A stretch of 64,000 nucleotides of DNA from Axinella damicornis (Eukaryota > Porifera > Demospongiae > Axinellida > Axinellidae), in the NCBI GenBank assembly GCA_963931865.1, contig OZ007507.1, forward strand, positions 5,143,148-5,207,147, read 5' to 3'. Under the pieces are notes generated by a model. The model was not told where the DNA came from and did not search any database. It saw nothing but the letters and a program-made list of their open reading frames with translations. The position numbers were made by a program, and so were the translations under genes. Positions 24,439 to 35,842 of this stretch are shown here, one piece after another (positions within the stretch are counted from its first letter, which is position 1; the number at the start of each line of letters is the position of its first letter).

Positions 24439-25869
24439 GACATTGATAATACCGCCCCCTCTTATAATCATGTGTTAATTCCCACTACCACCAACCTCAG
24501 AGAGCCTATGTTGTAGGCATGTTCTAGCTTCCTAGAGGCCGTACTTTTGTGCCACTATGAAAATAGAAATGCACACTTGTGGCCACGCCATATACTTTTG
24601 CACACCAGGACACAAATTTTAATGTCCATAGATAGCTAATGAACACTTTATGTGGCTCATGAGAAGGAAGCAGTGAAACCAACCAATCATGAGGAGGAAA
24701 GAACAGCAAGTGTACCTACACAACGTTGTGATTTTGAATTTTGCTAAGCATACACAGGGTCTAAAATTGCAGTGGCTTTCCATTTGGACTGCTGGTAGCA
24801 AGAATCATATGGGCTAGTAGCTAGTCGCAAACCCTGGTGACATATTACACTCCTGGTATATAGGGGGAAAATTGTGCCGCGTAAATAAATAACCTCACAG
24901 CACGCAGGAAAGGTCTACAGAGATTCTGCCTACACCGTCGTGATCGCCATCATGCAGTGACACAATCACATGATAATTGTGCTGAAACTCACCTTGGTGG
25001 TGGAGATACAAGCGCTCTTGTCGTGCCGTCGGCCGCCGTTGCTCGATCGCACCGATCTCTTCGACGTTGGTTGCCAGTGACAGTCATACGAAGGGCCCAC
25101 AGAGATTCTGACCACACAGCCGTAATCGCTGTTGTTCACTGACGCTTAGGGTAGGTGTGGGTATTATGAGACAGTACCAATTATGGGTTTCATACTTTAC
25201 TACAATTTATAGACATTGCCACTTTGCCTGAACATTGTCAAATGTATCCTCTACCGTTTGATAGAATGAGTGGTGCAAAGCATTTGGTATTCATGATTTG
25301 GACAGTATATAAAATTGTGATGAAATTTTATGGGTAGTTCTGATTGTCCTAATAAAAAATGCACTGCCAGAATACCAACAAGCATGCTTGCATGGAAATG
25401 GTTCTAGCAGAATCTTCTATGCTGGTAGGGTGTAGCTACCTAGCCAAATGATGATCAGGTATGAAACATACAGCAAAACAACTGGGGTGTCTCATAATAC
25501 ATACCCTGTCTCATAATTGCCTCATTAACGTGTGTGATAAAATGCAGCCAAACTGCAGTACATCAACAACACTGAAACTTTGCCTACCATGGATTGTTAG
25601 TACAATGTATTATCTTGTTAAATCTATACCACAGTACAATTGCATCCTGTTGACAGCTTGTTGGTTAACTTGAAATGGTTATGTGTCTCATAACCGGGTC
25701 GGCTACCCTACATGCCAAAACTCACCGTGCTGGCAAAGTTGTAAGTGCTGCTATAATTTCGTGTCTTCCCTTTGGTCGCCATTGGCCGGCCATTGCTAGC
25801 GATCGACTGAGCGTGGTTGCCACGTGGCATGTGCGGGAATAACTGCGCAGCCGGCGTTGCGACGGTTAC

Positions 25870-25977
25870 CTAGCCTCGTTCCCAGTCCCACGCCCAGCTT
25901 TTTGCCGCTTGCAGTACCATACTGCGCAGTCAAGCGACGAAAAGCTGGGCGTGGGACTGGGAACGAGGTCGAGGCTA
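25870..25977. mobile_element. Foldback element, CTAGCCTCGTTCCCAG family
   Basis: Starts CTAGCCTCGTTCCCAGTCCC and ends GGGACTGGGAACGAGGT plus GAGGCTA. The centre has GCTTGCAGTA and GCGCAGTCAAGC. It is nearly the same as the copy at 42822-42918. Lies about 100 bp upstream of the EMI-FN3 receptor start. Confidence 0.85.
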
Positions 25978-26084
25978 ATGATTCGGCGCGTCATTAGTCG
26001 TGCTTATGATGGGGTGTGACACCGGCTATAAAGCATGCATGAATAGCATAGATGTCCAATTTGTTCCTCGTAGAGGCTCAAAGA

Positions 26085-29000
26085 ATGGCGACTATAGCTA
26101 TATTTAGGTGCCTAACTGTAGCTGTTGGATTGGCGTTCCTACTGCAGGCCGGTCAGGCGCAGACGACAGGGTTAGCTCATTCCATTGTTAGCTATACTAA
26201 AGATCGTAAAATTAATATCGGATGTGATTTATAATGAGTCTCTCTTTAATTTCTTGTGAACTACAGAGTCTGCTACACAAGAGTCAACACGTCGCGGTCC
26301 ACTGTTGGCTACCATTCACAGATATACGCTTACAGTACACGCTGTTTCATTTTTTGGAGGTGTAGAAGGTAATAAGTATATCGTTATATTTATGGTATAC
26401 TTACTACGTATTACATAGACTCTAAGAGGGAGACTTGTGCCATGCTTCTCTTCTTTTCCCTTCTAGAATACGGTACCAAGCAGTATCACATGTACTCTAC
26501 CACACAGCGACTGTCTCCCAGTTTAATTGCTGCGATGGATATCAAAGAATCGGCAATATGTCTTGTAGACGTCTACGTAAGCTAGTTATCTGATATCCCA
26601 CTTGTATCCAAATCCCATAGAAGCAGAGGTGTGTGTGTGTGTGAGCCATACTTCTGGGCACTTAGCTACCAAGCAGTGAAGAAGACGAATCAATAGTATT
26701 AAGAGTTCACGTGCAATGCCTGGAGCTACCAAGGTTGATTCAGTTTAGCATGCAATGAGCTTGTCAAGATCGAACTGTGACTGTGAAATCACTCGGCTGA
26801 CATAATTTGCTGTGTCTTGGACAGCTCGCTGGTCGCTCACTCACAGTCAAAGTGCGTCGTTTCGCTGCTGTCATTAGATGTATAGTCTCGTGCCCAGACC
26901 CCAATCAAAAGACGAGTGGGGTCTGGGCTCGAAACTATAGCTAGTTGTAGTGGACTCGCGGTCGACGGGCCGAAGACAATGACAATTTAAGCGCTCATAA
27001 CTCCACCATACAATTGCGATCGCGACGGTTTACAATACACTACTGTGTAAGTTGAAGATAAGTAAACTGACATCTCGCAAACTGCTTCCTCTTTTTGAAT
27101 ATAAATTGTGTGCCAGTATGCTTGTTTTATGTTTTTGAGGTCAGTGAAGGGGCAGCATCTGAAAAAGAAAGGAAACAATTGATGGAAAAAAAGGGATTTG
27201 AACCCATGGCCAGGCTTAATTCCTGCATATCAGCCCCTGCAGACACCCACCAGACTTGTTGTGGTCCAATTCATTATAGTTGAACATAGATCGATATCAG
27301 AAGGAGGCATTCAACCCCCACTCTCTACCATCACTGAATAGGCAGACAATCACCCTCTAGTGAAAATAATAGCGTGTTAGACTTGACACAAAACAGTTTT
27401 GATAGTATAGGTTGTGATGCAAATTGAGTAAAAATTTAGAGCAACTACGCTATTACTCTAGATCTCATTTCTAGGCTCTCTGTCGCTTGCAGTATGGTTT
27501 ACTTTATGGCTTACTTTATATAGATGGCTACATGCACTGGCTACATGGTAGTATTATAGCTCTATAGAGATAGCTATACTACCATGTAGCCATATATAGC
27601 CTCGTTCCCAGGCCCCGCCTAGCTCTCTGTCGATTGCAGTATGGTTTTCTGTACTGTATAAGCCTTAATTGTTCCCAGGTCGAAGCCCATGCAGTTTTTT
27701 GTTGCTTATAAGCAACAAGAAACTGCATGGGCTTGTGCCTCGGAACAATTAAGGCTTGTTAACGTTAATCAGTGAAACCACAAAACTGGATGCAACCTTA
27801 TAGAATGGACATTTAGAATAAATTATACGAACACAAAATTAAAGTTTGGTTGCTACATAACATATTATGGTGTGTTGATCATGTGATTAGTACTTTCCCT
27901 CCCTTTTTTCTGTGATCTGGTGATAGTGGAATGCCATGTTATGAAACTCATCATATTCATGTCTTTATAATTATTCATAACTCTGTTGGGGAGCATATAG
28001 GCTTGGTGTAAACAAGATAATGGTTTCAGGCAGGGAGGGTGTGGGAATGGGACCAGCGAACTGTTTGTCACTCTCTGCCACCATTGAATAGGCAGACAAT
28101 CACCCTCTACAGCTTGAAATTGTAATTTGAAATATTCATGCACATACCAGTAAATTTCTGTGGGTCCACATGGACCCGTGATAGGGTAAAGATGGTTCTC
28201 ACTATGTGAGCACAGAATGATTTAGGAATGGATTGGAGTTGAGTGTTTGTGTAGTGGTACTTTGATATTTGATTTCTATTTGTGATTTCTGGTAAAACGC
28301 TGTTTGTGCAAACACTAGCCAAGAAATAAAGCCAAACGTTTCAACCCCTATACAGAGATCATCTTCAGTGGCAATGAAACAGCTATAGATATAGAGATCA
28401 ATATAGCAGAAGTGTGTGTGCAATAGATGGAAAAGGCGAGTATTTGCACAAACAGAGTATGGGAACCTGTGATTTAACTGTATACATAAGTAGTGTATTT
28501 TCCATGGTATAGTAGAATATTCGTAGGCCTTTCCTGCATTCTCTGAGGTTTGATTTAGCTACATTACAACTTTCCCCTACTAGCTACAAGTACCGTACTC
28601 TCGCGAAAGTCCGCCCATGGGCGCTGCATCTTACTTTCTCACCAAACAGGGGGGTGGGCGCTCTTTCGAGTGTTTCCGCATTCAACCTTGAAAGAGCGCC
28701 CACCTTTGTTTACGTACACAAGTAGCGCAATAGGAGCGATCGAGCAGCAAGCGCGCGTGTGTCAAAGCCCTCCCAGCACATCTACATCGCCGGAGTCACT
28801 AACAACATCACCGCTCACCACGTCGTCTTCGCTGCCGCCAAGCGCTGGCTGAGGTCCAGCGTGGAGGCCGCGGGGCCGTCGTCAGCACAGGCAAGCCAGG
28901 CAACACACATGGACACCGATACACAGACTAATAGAGACTTGCTGCAAGGAGGTTCTTACCTCAGATACGCTGGAACATCTCACTAATGCGCTCCATCGCC

Positions 29001-32000
29001 TGTTACACGAGGCATGAGGCTATAGCGCGAGGGTGGGCGCTCATTCGAGTAAACTTTGACCCTATATAGAAACATAGTAGTTATCTATGATAGATAATTG
29101 AGCCAAAAGTGGGGGGTGGGCGCTCTTTGCGGAGTGGGCGGACTTTCGCGCGAGAGTACGGTATAACTTCTCCAGACGGGCTAGCTAAATACTGTTGGAA
29201 TCTCGCAAGACTACTAATAGCCTTTATGACTACTGTTCAATGTTAGCCTTTATGACTACATGTACTACAAGTAGTCACGCTAAAAGTGGAAAGAAAACCG
29301 TGGCACCGAGATAGATGGTACAGAAGAAGAAACCATTGACAGTGCAGTGCAAAGCATACTATGAAGTTGCCATGTGAAAGCCAATGCAAATTCTACACTT
29401 GCATGGTTTCTCAGCTACTTTGCAGCCTCTGTGGGAGGGTACCTGTGAAAGCCGGAACGCGGAACGGAACGCGGAACGGAAGTAAAATTCGGGCTGCGCG
29501 CTTTCATCATTATTCACTGGACTGGACTCACCCAAAAATCTGTAAGATGCCTTTTCAGTGTAGGACAGAAGCTAAGCATACTTATTTATTCACTAAACTT
29601 GCTTGCATAGCCTGCTTTCGTGTCTTCCCTCGAGTCGGTAGAGGTCAAAGGTCACGTGCATATTTAATAAGCTTCAATGAAAAGATTAGAAGAGCATTTA
29701 TTTACCGCAGACATCGAACTCCAGCCTTTGCTGAAGCATAGAGAACAGAAAATAATATTCCACTATCATCCACGACTGACTGAAGCGCATTAAATTTTGC
29801 TGGAGCTCATTAAATATGCACGTGACCTTTGACCTCTACCGACTCGAGGGAAGACACGAAAGCAGGCTATGCAAGCAACTTTAGCGAATAAATAAGTATG
29901 CTTAGCTTCTGTCCTACACTGAAAAAGGCATCTTACAGATTTTTGGGTGAGTCCAGTCCAGTCCAGTGAATAAAGACGCCCTGCGCGTACGGTGATGATA
30001 GCGCGCGGCCCGCAATTTACTTCCGTTCCGCGTTCCGTTCCGCGTTCTGCGTTCCGGCTTTCACAGGTACCCTCTGTGGGAGGCTCAAATACCCTATATA
30101 GCTTGTCAGGTTATCTATATAATAAAAACCATTATTTTTTTGAACTTCCAGCACCTCTAGATCCCCCAACAAACGTCCTAGTGACCAACACCAATGCCTA
30201 CTCCCTGTTCATTGAATGGAGACCTCCCAACAATCCTAATGGGATCATTGCTTTTCAGCTGTATATACCTGAGCACACAAACAGTGCCTGAGCACACAAT
30301 TATTCTCCTGAAATTGTCTAAGAGGAACTATTTAAACCCAAATCGATTTCTTTAAATCTCCAGCACCTGCCGACCCCCCAACCAATGTCTCAGTGACCAA
30401 CACCAGTGCCTACTCTCTGTTCATCGAATGGGAGCGCCCCAACACCCCTAATGGAATTATTGTGAACTACACTATCTATCTTGATTACAACAATGGATCA
30501 ACAGATGTCAGGATCACAGACTTTAATACAATGACATACCTACTGGAGGGACTCTCCCCTTACCAGCTGGTGGGTATTGAGATTACAGCCAGCACAAATG
30601 TTGGAGAGGGGCCAAGATCTCCCATTGAACAGATAAGGACTCACCAAGCAGGTACTAAATTAGCTATAGCTTCGTTCCCAGGGCCTGGATACGAGGCTAT
30701 AGTACTAAATATGCAATCTTATTAAGATATGCAGCTCTCTGAATGTATATCCTTCTTTTGGAGTTGGCTTGCCATCATTATAACCTCAAGGTCAGGCATC
30801 TACGGTTTACCATTAGCACAAGGCCATGCGTGCATGGTAGAGCAACAAAGCTACGACAAGCCATGAGTGGGCATGGTTAGCTACCTGAATTGTAGTGAAG
30901 GCCTGGGTACGAGGCTACCTGAATTGTTGATCTGTAAAATGCTGGTGCGGAATCCCAATCTGCAAAATTTTTGACTTTGGAACTAAATGATGCAATGTAC
31001 GTATAAGATAACCCCTTAGACTTCTTATTTGTCCTTCAATTGTCCTATAGAACCTCTACTCTCGTCACCCCCACCTTTTCACAGTTCCTACTCCAGTTAC
31101 TGCTCTTGATGCAAGAAGAACATCTGACACTTCCCTCGAAGTTACATGGGGACTTCCTGAAGTGTTGAATGGGATCATTGTCTGCTATGTTGTGAATGTG
31201 TCAAGCACTTCAGTTGGGTATCGTAGAGTGTGGAGACTTCATTATGATCATATGCATCCTTTACAACTGTCTATCTCAGATTTAGGTACATTCATGACTC
31301 ATGCACACCACATCCATCTAAGGCTACAGTTTTAATACATTATTGATGTGCATGACATATACTTACTAGGTAACCATGTCACCATGTTACGTTACGGGTG
31401 TGGCATACTGATAACAATCTCATTGTTGAGATTGACAATCAACTCATTCATGTATACTCCCGGCTTGCATGTATTATTCTCCCAGAGCCCTATGTTCCGT
31501 ACACTATTCACATCAGTGCAGCTACATATGCTGGGGAGGGAGACGTTATCACAATCATTCAGTTCACAAAGGAAGGAGGTGAGTGTAGGTACCGAGTGTT
31601 CTTATCAGCAAAGATGAGTGTAGTGATCTTCTCAAAAATTGTGTACATGTGTATCTGCCTCAAGCCCTTGCGCATTAATGCTGTCCGAGTATAATATTAT
31701 ATGCACTATCTGAGTCTATTATGTTGCTGAGATCTATACACAATAGTTTCACTGTTTACATTAAATGCCTCCTCCATCTGTGCCTTGCAGTTTCTGTTGT
31801 GCCAGGAATTGCAAACATCAGTAGACTCAGTGCAGCCAACATCCGGGTGATCTGGAATCGACTTACACTGGAAGAAAGCAGGGGGTTCCTACTCTCATAC
31901 ACAGTGGCCTTCATTGATACCAAAAGAGCCACATGTCCAGAAGTGGATACCGAAACAAATATGATGAGAACAAGCTCAGGAAACTCACAGCTGGTAATCA

Positions 32001-33530
32001 GCAACTTGGACCCAAGGTTGGAATACTGTGTGGCTATAGCAGCGAGCACTGTGGCCGGGATCAGTGAATTCAGTGAGGGGCAAAAAGTACCATGTAAGTA
32101 TCATAAACATGGACGGCACTAGCTAACCTATCTTAGTATGCAGTCTTAATGCGATGAATTACCTGACTTCTTTTAGTGTACTTCAACAGTCTGTTCCAAC
32201 TCCATTTCTCTGGAATCCATAACTGCATTGCCTGGGTGGTAAGTTTTCAAATATTAACTATACATTTACTAGATCTGCAGGCCCACGCTTTGTTCAGTGA
32301 GATATCACGCAAAATTGTACACTTGTACTGACACCACTCTGGGTGACCGTGGCAATGCAATGAATACTTTTGCAGTGTTTATCCAGACAGCAGAAGGTTG
32401 GGGTGGTGCCAATACAAATGAAGCAGAAATATTCGCAGAGTAGTGATCTTACCTGTTCCGGTTGGACCAATGGTGCATGCTCTAACTGCTTACAACTGAG
32501 TTAACCCTGTTTAAGTTAACCCTTTAGGGCCCATAGCGCCAAATGTCAATGTCCTTGGGAGATAGGTTCTGCGACAGCAGAAAGGGCGGGACAGGGGGAG
32601 GTGGGTGGGTGCACCCGGAGGGTGCAAACAGCAGTGCCGTGTCTGGGCTCCGCGGTAGAAAGGCACTGGGAGGGCCATTTCCATCGATTTTGGCATAAAT
32701 GGGGTTAGAAAGTAGCCATCTGGCTTTGTAGGGCCTCCATTTCCAGCCATTCAGCTATGGCAGGCTGCCATTTCTCGGGAGACTTGATTGCAAGTTCGTT
32801 AATTGGTGGGCGTGGTTAAGTCACACATACGCTTAGCCTTTATAGCTGAAATTACCTGTGTGAGCAGTTTCGAGCCCAGCAACGCCAGGGAACAGGAATT
32901 AGGGAGTGTTCTATAGACTGAAAGTTAAAAGTACACTTACACTCTACATCATGGCTGTAACCTTCTAACTACTATACTCTTCTCTCCATCTTGTAGAACG
33001 AAAATTCACAACAAAAATTGACGGACATAATGGAGCGTTTGGTCTTACAACTCACTGATACATGTAAATGTGACTTTTCAATGGAGTATGTTTCTGATCC
33101 AAGTCTGAAATGTGAAACGGATGATAATGTTGCAATATTCCAAGCAAGGATCGTCAGCACTGCTGAAAACACTAGCACCGAGTTCCTCCAGCTCCTGCAA
33201 GACTGGGCAAGCACTGAACCGTTCGTAATTGTCAATGGCGTGCATACTAGATTGCTGATGGAGTGCTCAGCCCATATAAATGATATTGGCGAGACTGAAT
33301 GCATACCTTCTGATGCTGGACATCAAAATACCACAACCACTCCACAACCCTCAGCAGTATCTCTTCCTGCTATCCTTATTCCTACAGTCATTGGAACTCT
33401 TATACTCATTGCACTCATCATTATCATCATTCGTATTTGTAGACGGAAAAAGCCGATTGAGCTCGAGGATGCTCCAGGTGAACGAGATCCAATTGTAACT
33501 GCAAGTAGTCCTCTTGACAGAAGAGATTAA
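26085..33530 (+). CDS. EMI-FN3x3 type I transmembrane receptor with short tail
   Basis: Nine phase-consistent exons: 26085-26170, 26267-26368, 26467-26576, 30364-30651, 31085-31285, 31486-31578, 31791-32093, 32177-32238, 32997-33530; 592 aa plus TAA. Start chosen at ATG 26085 because it gives a clean signal peptide; an in-frame ATG at 26052 is also possible. Exons 2-3 encode an EMI-like domain (VCYTRV..., FWRCRR, then FNCCDGY). Three FN3 domains follow (e.g. SLFIEWERPNTPNGI; the second is split by an intron). Next come a linker exon and a juxtamembrane domain with an FLQLLQDWA...VNGV...C pattern. The membrane helix is LPAILIPTVIGTLILIALII, followed by a 30-residue tail without Tyr. It is a paralogue of the 35.8-43.7 kb receptor with identical phases, but without EGF exons. 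Intron 26577-30363 is full of transposons. Ligand unknown. Confidence 0.8.
26881..26940. mobile_element. Short foldback element (TATAGTCTCG ends)
   Basis: 60-bp palindrome: TATAGTCTCGTGCCCAGACC mirrored by GGTCTGGGCTCGAAACTATA. Related in design to the copies at 51022 and 53457. In the EMI-FN3 receptor intron. Confidence 0.65.
27519..27760. repeat. Adjacent inverted repeats in receptor intron
   Basis: An inverted repeat (TATGGCTAC.../...GTAGCCATATA, 27519-27598) is followed by a CCTCGTTCCCAGGCC half-element. A second palindrome (AAGCCTTAATTGTTCC...GGAACAATTAAGGCTT) covers about 27660-27758. No coding sequence. Confidence 0.65.
28591..29163. mobile_element. Non-autonomous TIR element with TACCGTA ends
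   Basis: 573 bp bounded by TACCGTACTCTCGCGAAAGT and the mirrored CTTTCGCGCGAGAGTACGGTA. Inner sequence repeats GGGTGGGCGCTCTTTC in both orientations. A 75-codon open frame at 28759-28986 lies inside and resembles nothing known to me. Located in the EMI-FN3 receptor intron. Confidence 0.75.
29438..30071. mobile_element. Long-TIR element with 11-bp target-site duplication
   Basis: 634 bp starting GGTACCTGTGAAAGCCGGAA and ending with the mirrored TTCCGGCTTTCACAGGTACC. Inverted arms are about 220-250 bp. It is flanked on both sides by the direct repeat CTCTGTGGGAG (29427-29437 and 30072-30082), a clear target-site duplication. Long TIRs and a 9-11 bp duplication suit a Mutator-like element (inference). 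No transposase. It interrupts an older dispersed repeat and lies just before the FN3 exons. Confidence 0.85.
30152..30260 (+). pseudogene. Truncated duplicate of an FN3 exon
   Basis: After a normal acceptor (CTTCCAG) the sequence closely matches the start of FN3 exon 30364-30651 (PPTNV.VTNT.AYSLFIEW, then NPNGII). It then diverges after about 100 bp and runs to a stop with no good donor in the right phase. Read as a broken tandem copy of the exon, skipped in the mature transcript. Confidence 0.7.
32519..32725. repeat. Dispersed repeat, GGGCGGGACAGGG family
   Basis: Contains CAGAAAGGGCGGGACAGGG, a GAGGGTGCAAACAGCAGTG-like core and GTAGAAAGGCACTGG. Related copies are at about 59075-59290 (same strand), 48120-48260 and 13840-14010 (more diverged). 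In a receptor intron. Confidence 0.65.
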
Positions 33531-33662
33531 TGAGTTTGTTACTGTTTCTTTAGTATGGTGGCATCACTAAAACGATTGTGCTTGCAGTGTGCTCTAGAGC
33601 ATACATTTCTACAGACCATGAATTTGATGAAGACTATGCAGTGTGCTGATGCACTATTGTAG

Positions 33663-33748
33663 GTAACTCGTTCCCAGGCCTCCCTCCATCCAGATTTTAT
33701 CTCGCAGCTGTGATAAAAATCTAGGCGGAGGCCTGGGAACGAGGCTAG
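33663..33748. mobile_element. Foldback element, CTCGTTCCCAGGCC family
   Basis: Palindrome: CTCGTTCCCAGGCCTCC with inverted GGAGGCCTGGGAACGAGGCTAG around an ATTTTTATCACAGC hairpin. Just 3' of the EMI-FN3 receptor. Confidence 0.75.
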
Positions 33749-33964
33749 GTAATGTTAGTCTGTTGGGTACACTCATTTGGGTCATGTGTTAGGAAGACAT
33801 GATACGATAATTACGATTAGCTATACCAGCAAGGGAGGGTGGGGCTCCTATAATAGATCATTCCTTAATAACTGTTGTGGGAAACAAGCAAAACAGACAT
33901 GCACAGATCAATGGGTCAGTCTTAATTGGGTTGCAGTCATCCCTGACCTTGCGCATGATCCACA

Positions 33965-34075
33965 ACCTCCCCTAGCCTCACATCCAGATTCTCACAGACG
34001 TATACTTCAGCAGATGATAAGCAATACTACATCATTGTGGTGGCATTCACCATCCACACTGGTATTTCATGCTAG
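33965..34075 (-). pseudogene. Relic of SRCR-receptor signal-peptide and SRCR exon start
   Basis: The minus strand resembles exon 18700-18781 (GTGTGGATGG, GCCACCACAATG, TTGCTTATCATCTGCTG). It runs directly into sequence like the start of SRCR exon 18303-18479 (TGTGAG..., GGATGTGAGGCTAG). There are in-frame stops. The 220-bp intron of the live gene is absent, so this may be a processed copy or a deletion product. Confidence 0.6.
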
Positions 34076-34206
34076 TTGACCTGGTAGAAATTCAATTCCT
34101 GGAATTTAATTATTTTCAGTGAATCTGATCTAAAAAATACCAGGAAGTGCACTTATCAAAACAAAAGGAGTTCCAAGAAAGGCGAAGTACACATTACAAA
34201 ATATTA

Positions 34207-34454
34207 GTCAGTCATAGTTGGTGCCTAGCCTCATTCCCAGGGCCTGGGAACGAGGCCAAGTTGGTGTCCAGAACAAACGTTGAAATGCATTGTGTGGCAT
34301 GACAGTTGAGGCCCATTTCCTGGAATTATGGATAATTCCAGGAAATGGGCCTCAACTGTCATGCCACACACTGCATTTCAACGTTTGTTCTGGACACCAA
34401 CTTGGCCTCATTCCCAGGCCCTGGGAATGAGGCTAGGCACGAACTCTGACTGAC
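34207..34454. mobile_element. Large foldback element (about 248 bp)
   Basis: Arms start GTGCCTAGCCTCATTCCCAG and end with the mirrored CTGGGAATGAGGCTAGGCAC. They are about 110 bp each and nearly identical, with the centre near 34329 at TTCCTGGAATTATGG. The ends are those of the CTAGCCTCGTTCCCAG family. Confidence 0.85.
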
Positions 34455-35004
34455 TAATATTTCCCATGCTCTATTATCCATGCTGGAATACAACAGTCCT
34501 TGTTCACAAATGAGTCATGCTATAAAAGACGTGAAATTTCCATGGGTCACTCATAGGGAAAGAATTACATTAACATTCCGATGGGTTACTCATGGGATAG
34601 AATAGCGTGATTTCATTGAACGTAAAATGTCCCAAAGTAGGTACATTGTGTAACCTATGCATTTTGTTGGTGTACCTTGGTTGGTGAAAATCTGGAGTCC
34701 CTTGAAAATGACCAAATGTGGGGACAAGGCAAGATAACTCAGAACAGTAAATAATCAAATTTCAGACACTCCAGGAGAATGCTCTCTGCAGGGGAAGTGT
34801 GCACGTGGCTTGGCAGTTGATGCCCATGTTCCTGGAATAACAACACTCACAAACCCAAATGCAGTGCGTGGGATTTTCCTATTTCTATCTCAACGGTAGA
34901 TTCAATCTAACGATAGAAATTCCTATAAAGGTAAACAAGGTTTTGTTTTAGTTTCCACATGGAAACCAGTCCAGCTAGCTATAGGTTGATGGTAATATTT
35001 GTGT

Positions 35005-35085
35005 GAAACACAGTGATATGGTGGCATAAACAATCCACACTAGCATCTGGTTCAACTTCGCATGCATCTTCTTGTAGGAAGCTGA
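35005..35085 (-). pseudogene. Second relic of the SRCR-receptor signal-peptide exon
   Basis: The minus strand has ATGCATGCGAAG..., GCTAGTGTGGATTG and TATGCCACCATATCACTG, matching exon 18700-18781 with frame-breaking differences. Nothing else of the gene is recognisable beside it. Confidence 0.5.
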
Positions 35086-35842
35086 GATTGGCTGAAATAC
35101 CAGTAATTATCAAGTATGCCTAGCTACTTTGCGACTGACAATTGATCAACCAAGCAAATTGCACCTGTCCCTCAATCGAGCTCTGATCAAGAACCTCCAG
35201 CAATTGTATAGTTTCTTCACTACGTGAGTGATAGGGAAGACTATGGCCTGTGCCTCAACAGGCCATGATATGCACTAAACTTAACATTGGCAAGCTCTTC
35301 CCAAGGCTACAGCTCTGCTCTATCCCTATGCCACACTCCCCTGCATACTTGCATTCCACTAATGCAGAAAAACACGCATACCACGTAAGGTACACAGCTG
35401 CAGTCTGACAAGCTGTTAGCTTTTAAGGTTTATGGCAGAGCTTACCACAGGCACTAGTGGCGTACTCTTTCCACTGGCCTTCACTTAAGAAATGGCTTAC
35501 AGCTTTCAGGGGAAAACATCTTCACAAACACGTACACTTACATACTTAGAGTAGAGCTGAGTAGAGTCTCCTATGACACAGACACCACATACACACCACA
35601 CCAGCACTTGAAGAAATGTTGAGCCCCCAAAACTGGTGGTTACTGTTCTAGTGTCTTGCTGTTGTGTGAGCATGCCAATGGCCAAATTTTATGAATTATG
35701 GTGTACAAATTAGGTATACATGCAGAGATTATATGTATAAAGTGCCAGTGTAATTACATATAACAAACTAAAACAGCCAGGGGACTGGAACAGCTACATT
35801 AATTAAGCTAGCACAATAAGAAATGGAATTTTCTTTCTGGTT

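Larger units (their letters stand above)
18782..26084. other. Repeat-rich intergenic region between SRCR and EMI receptors
   Basis: No complete gene is supportable here. It holds two orphan copies of the SRCR-receptor membrane exon (about 19390-19600 and 24248-24438), the 32-bp minisatellite, an inverted-repeat element at 21929-22052, a 233-bp palindrome at 23594-23826 and a foldback element at 25870-25977. A short 23-bp tandem repeat (GAGGACCAAACAATCATCAA core) lies at 21073-21150. Blocks near 19110-19190 and 23910-23970 resemble each other, so larger parts of the receptor locus were duplicated. Confidence 0.6.

Noticed and set aside
27180..27265. tRNA-like sequence on the minus strand (GGGTTCAAATCCC)
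   Set aside because: Good T-loop/B box, but no matching acceptor stem, D arm or anticodon arm; at best a tRNA-derived fragment.
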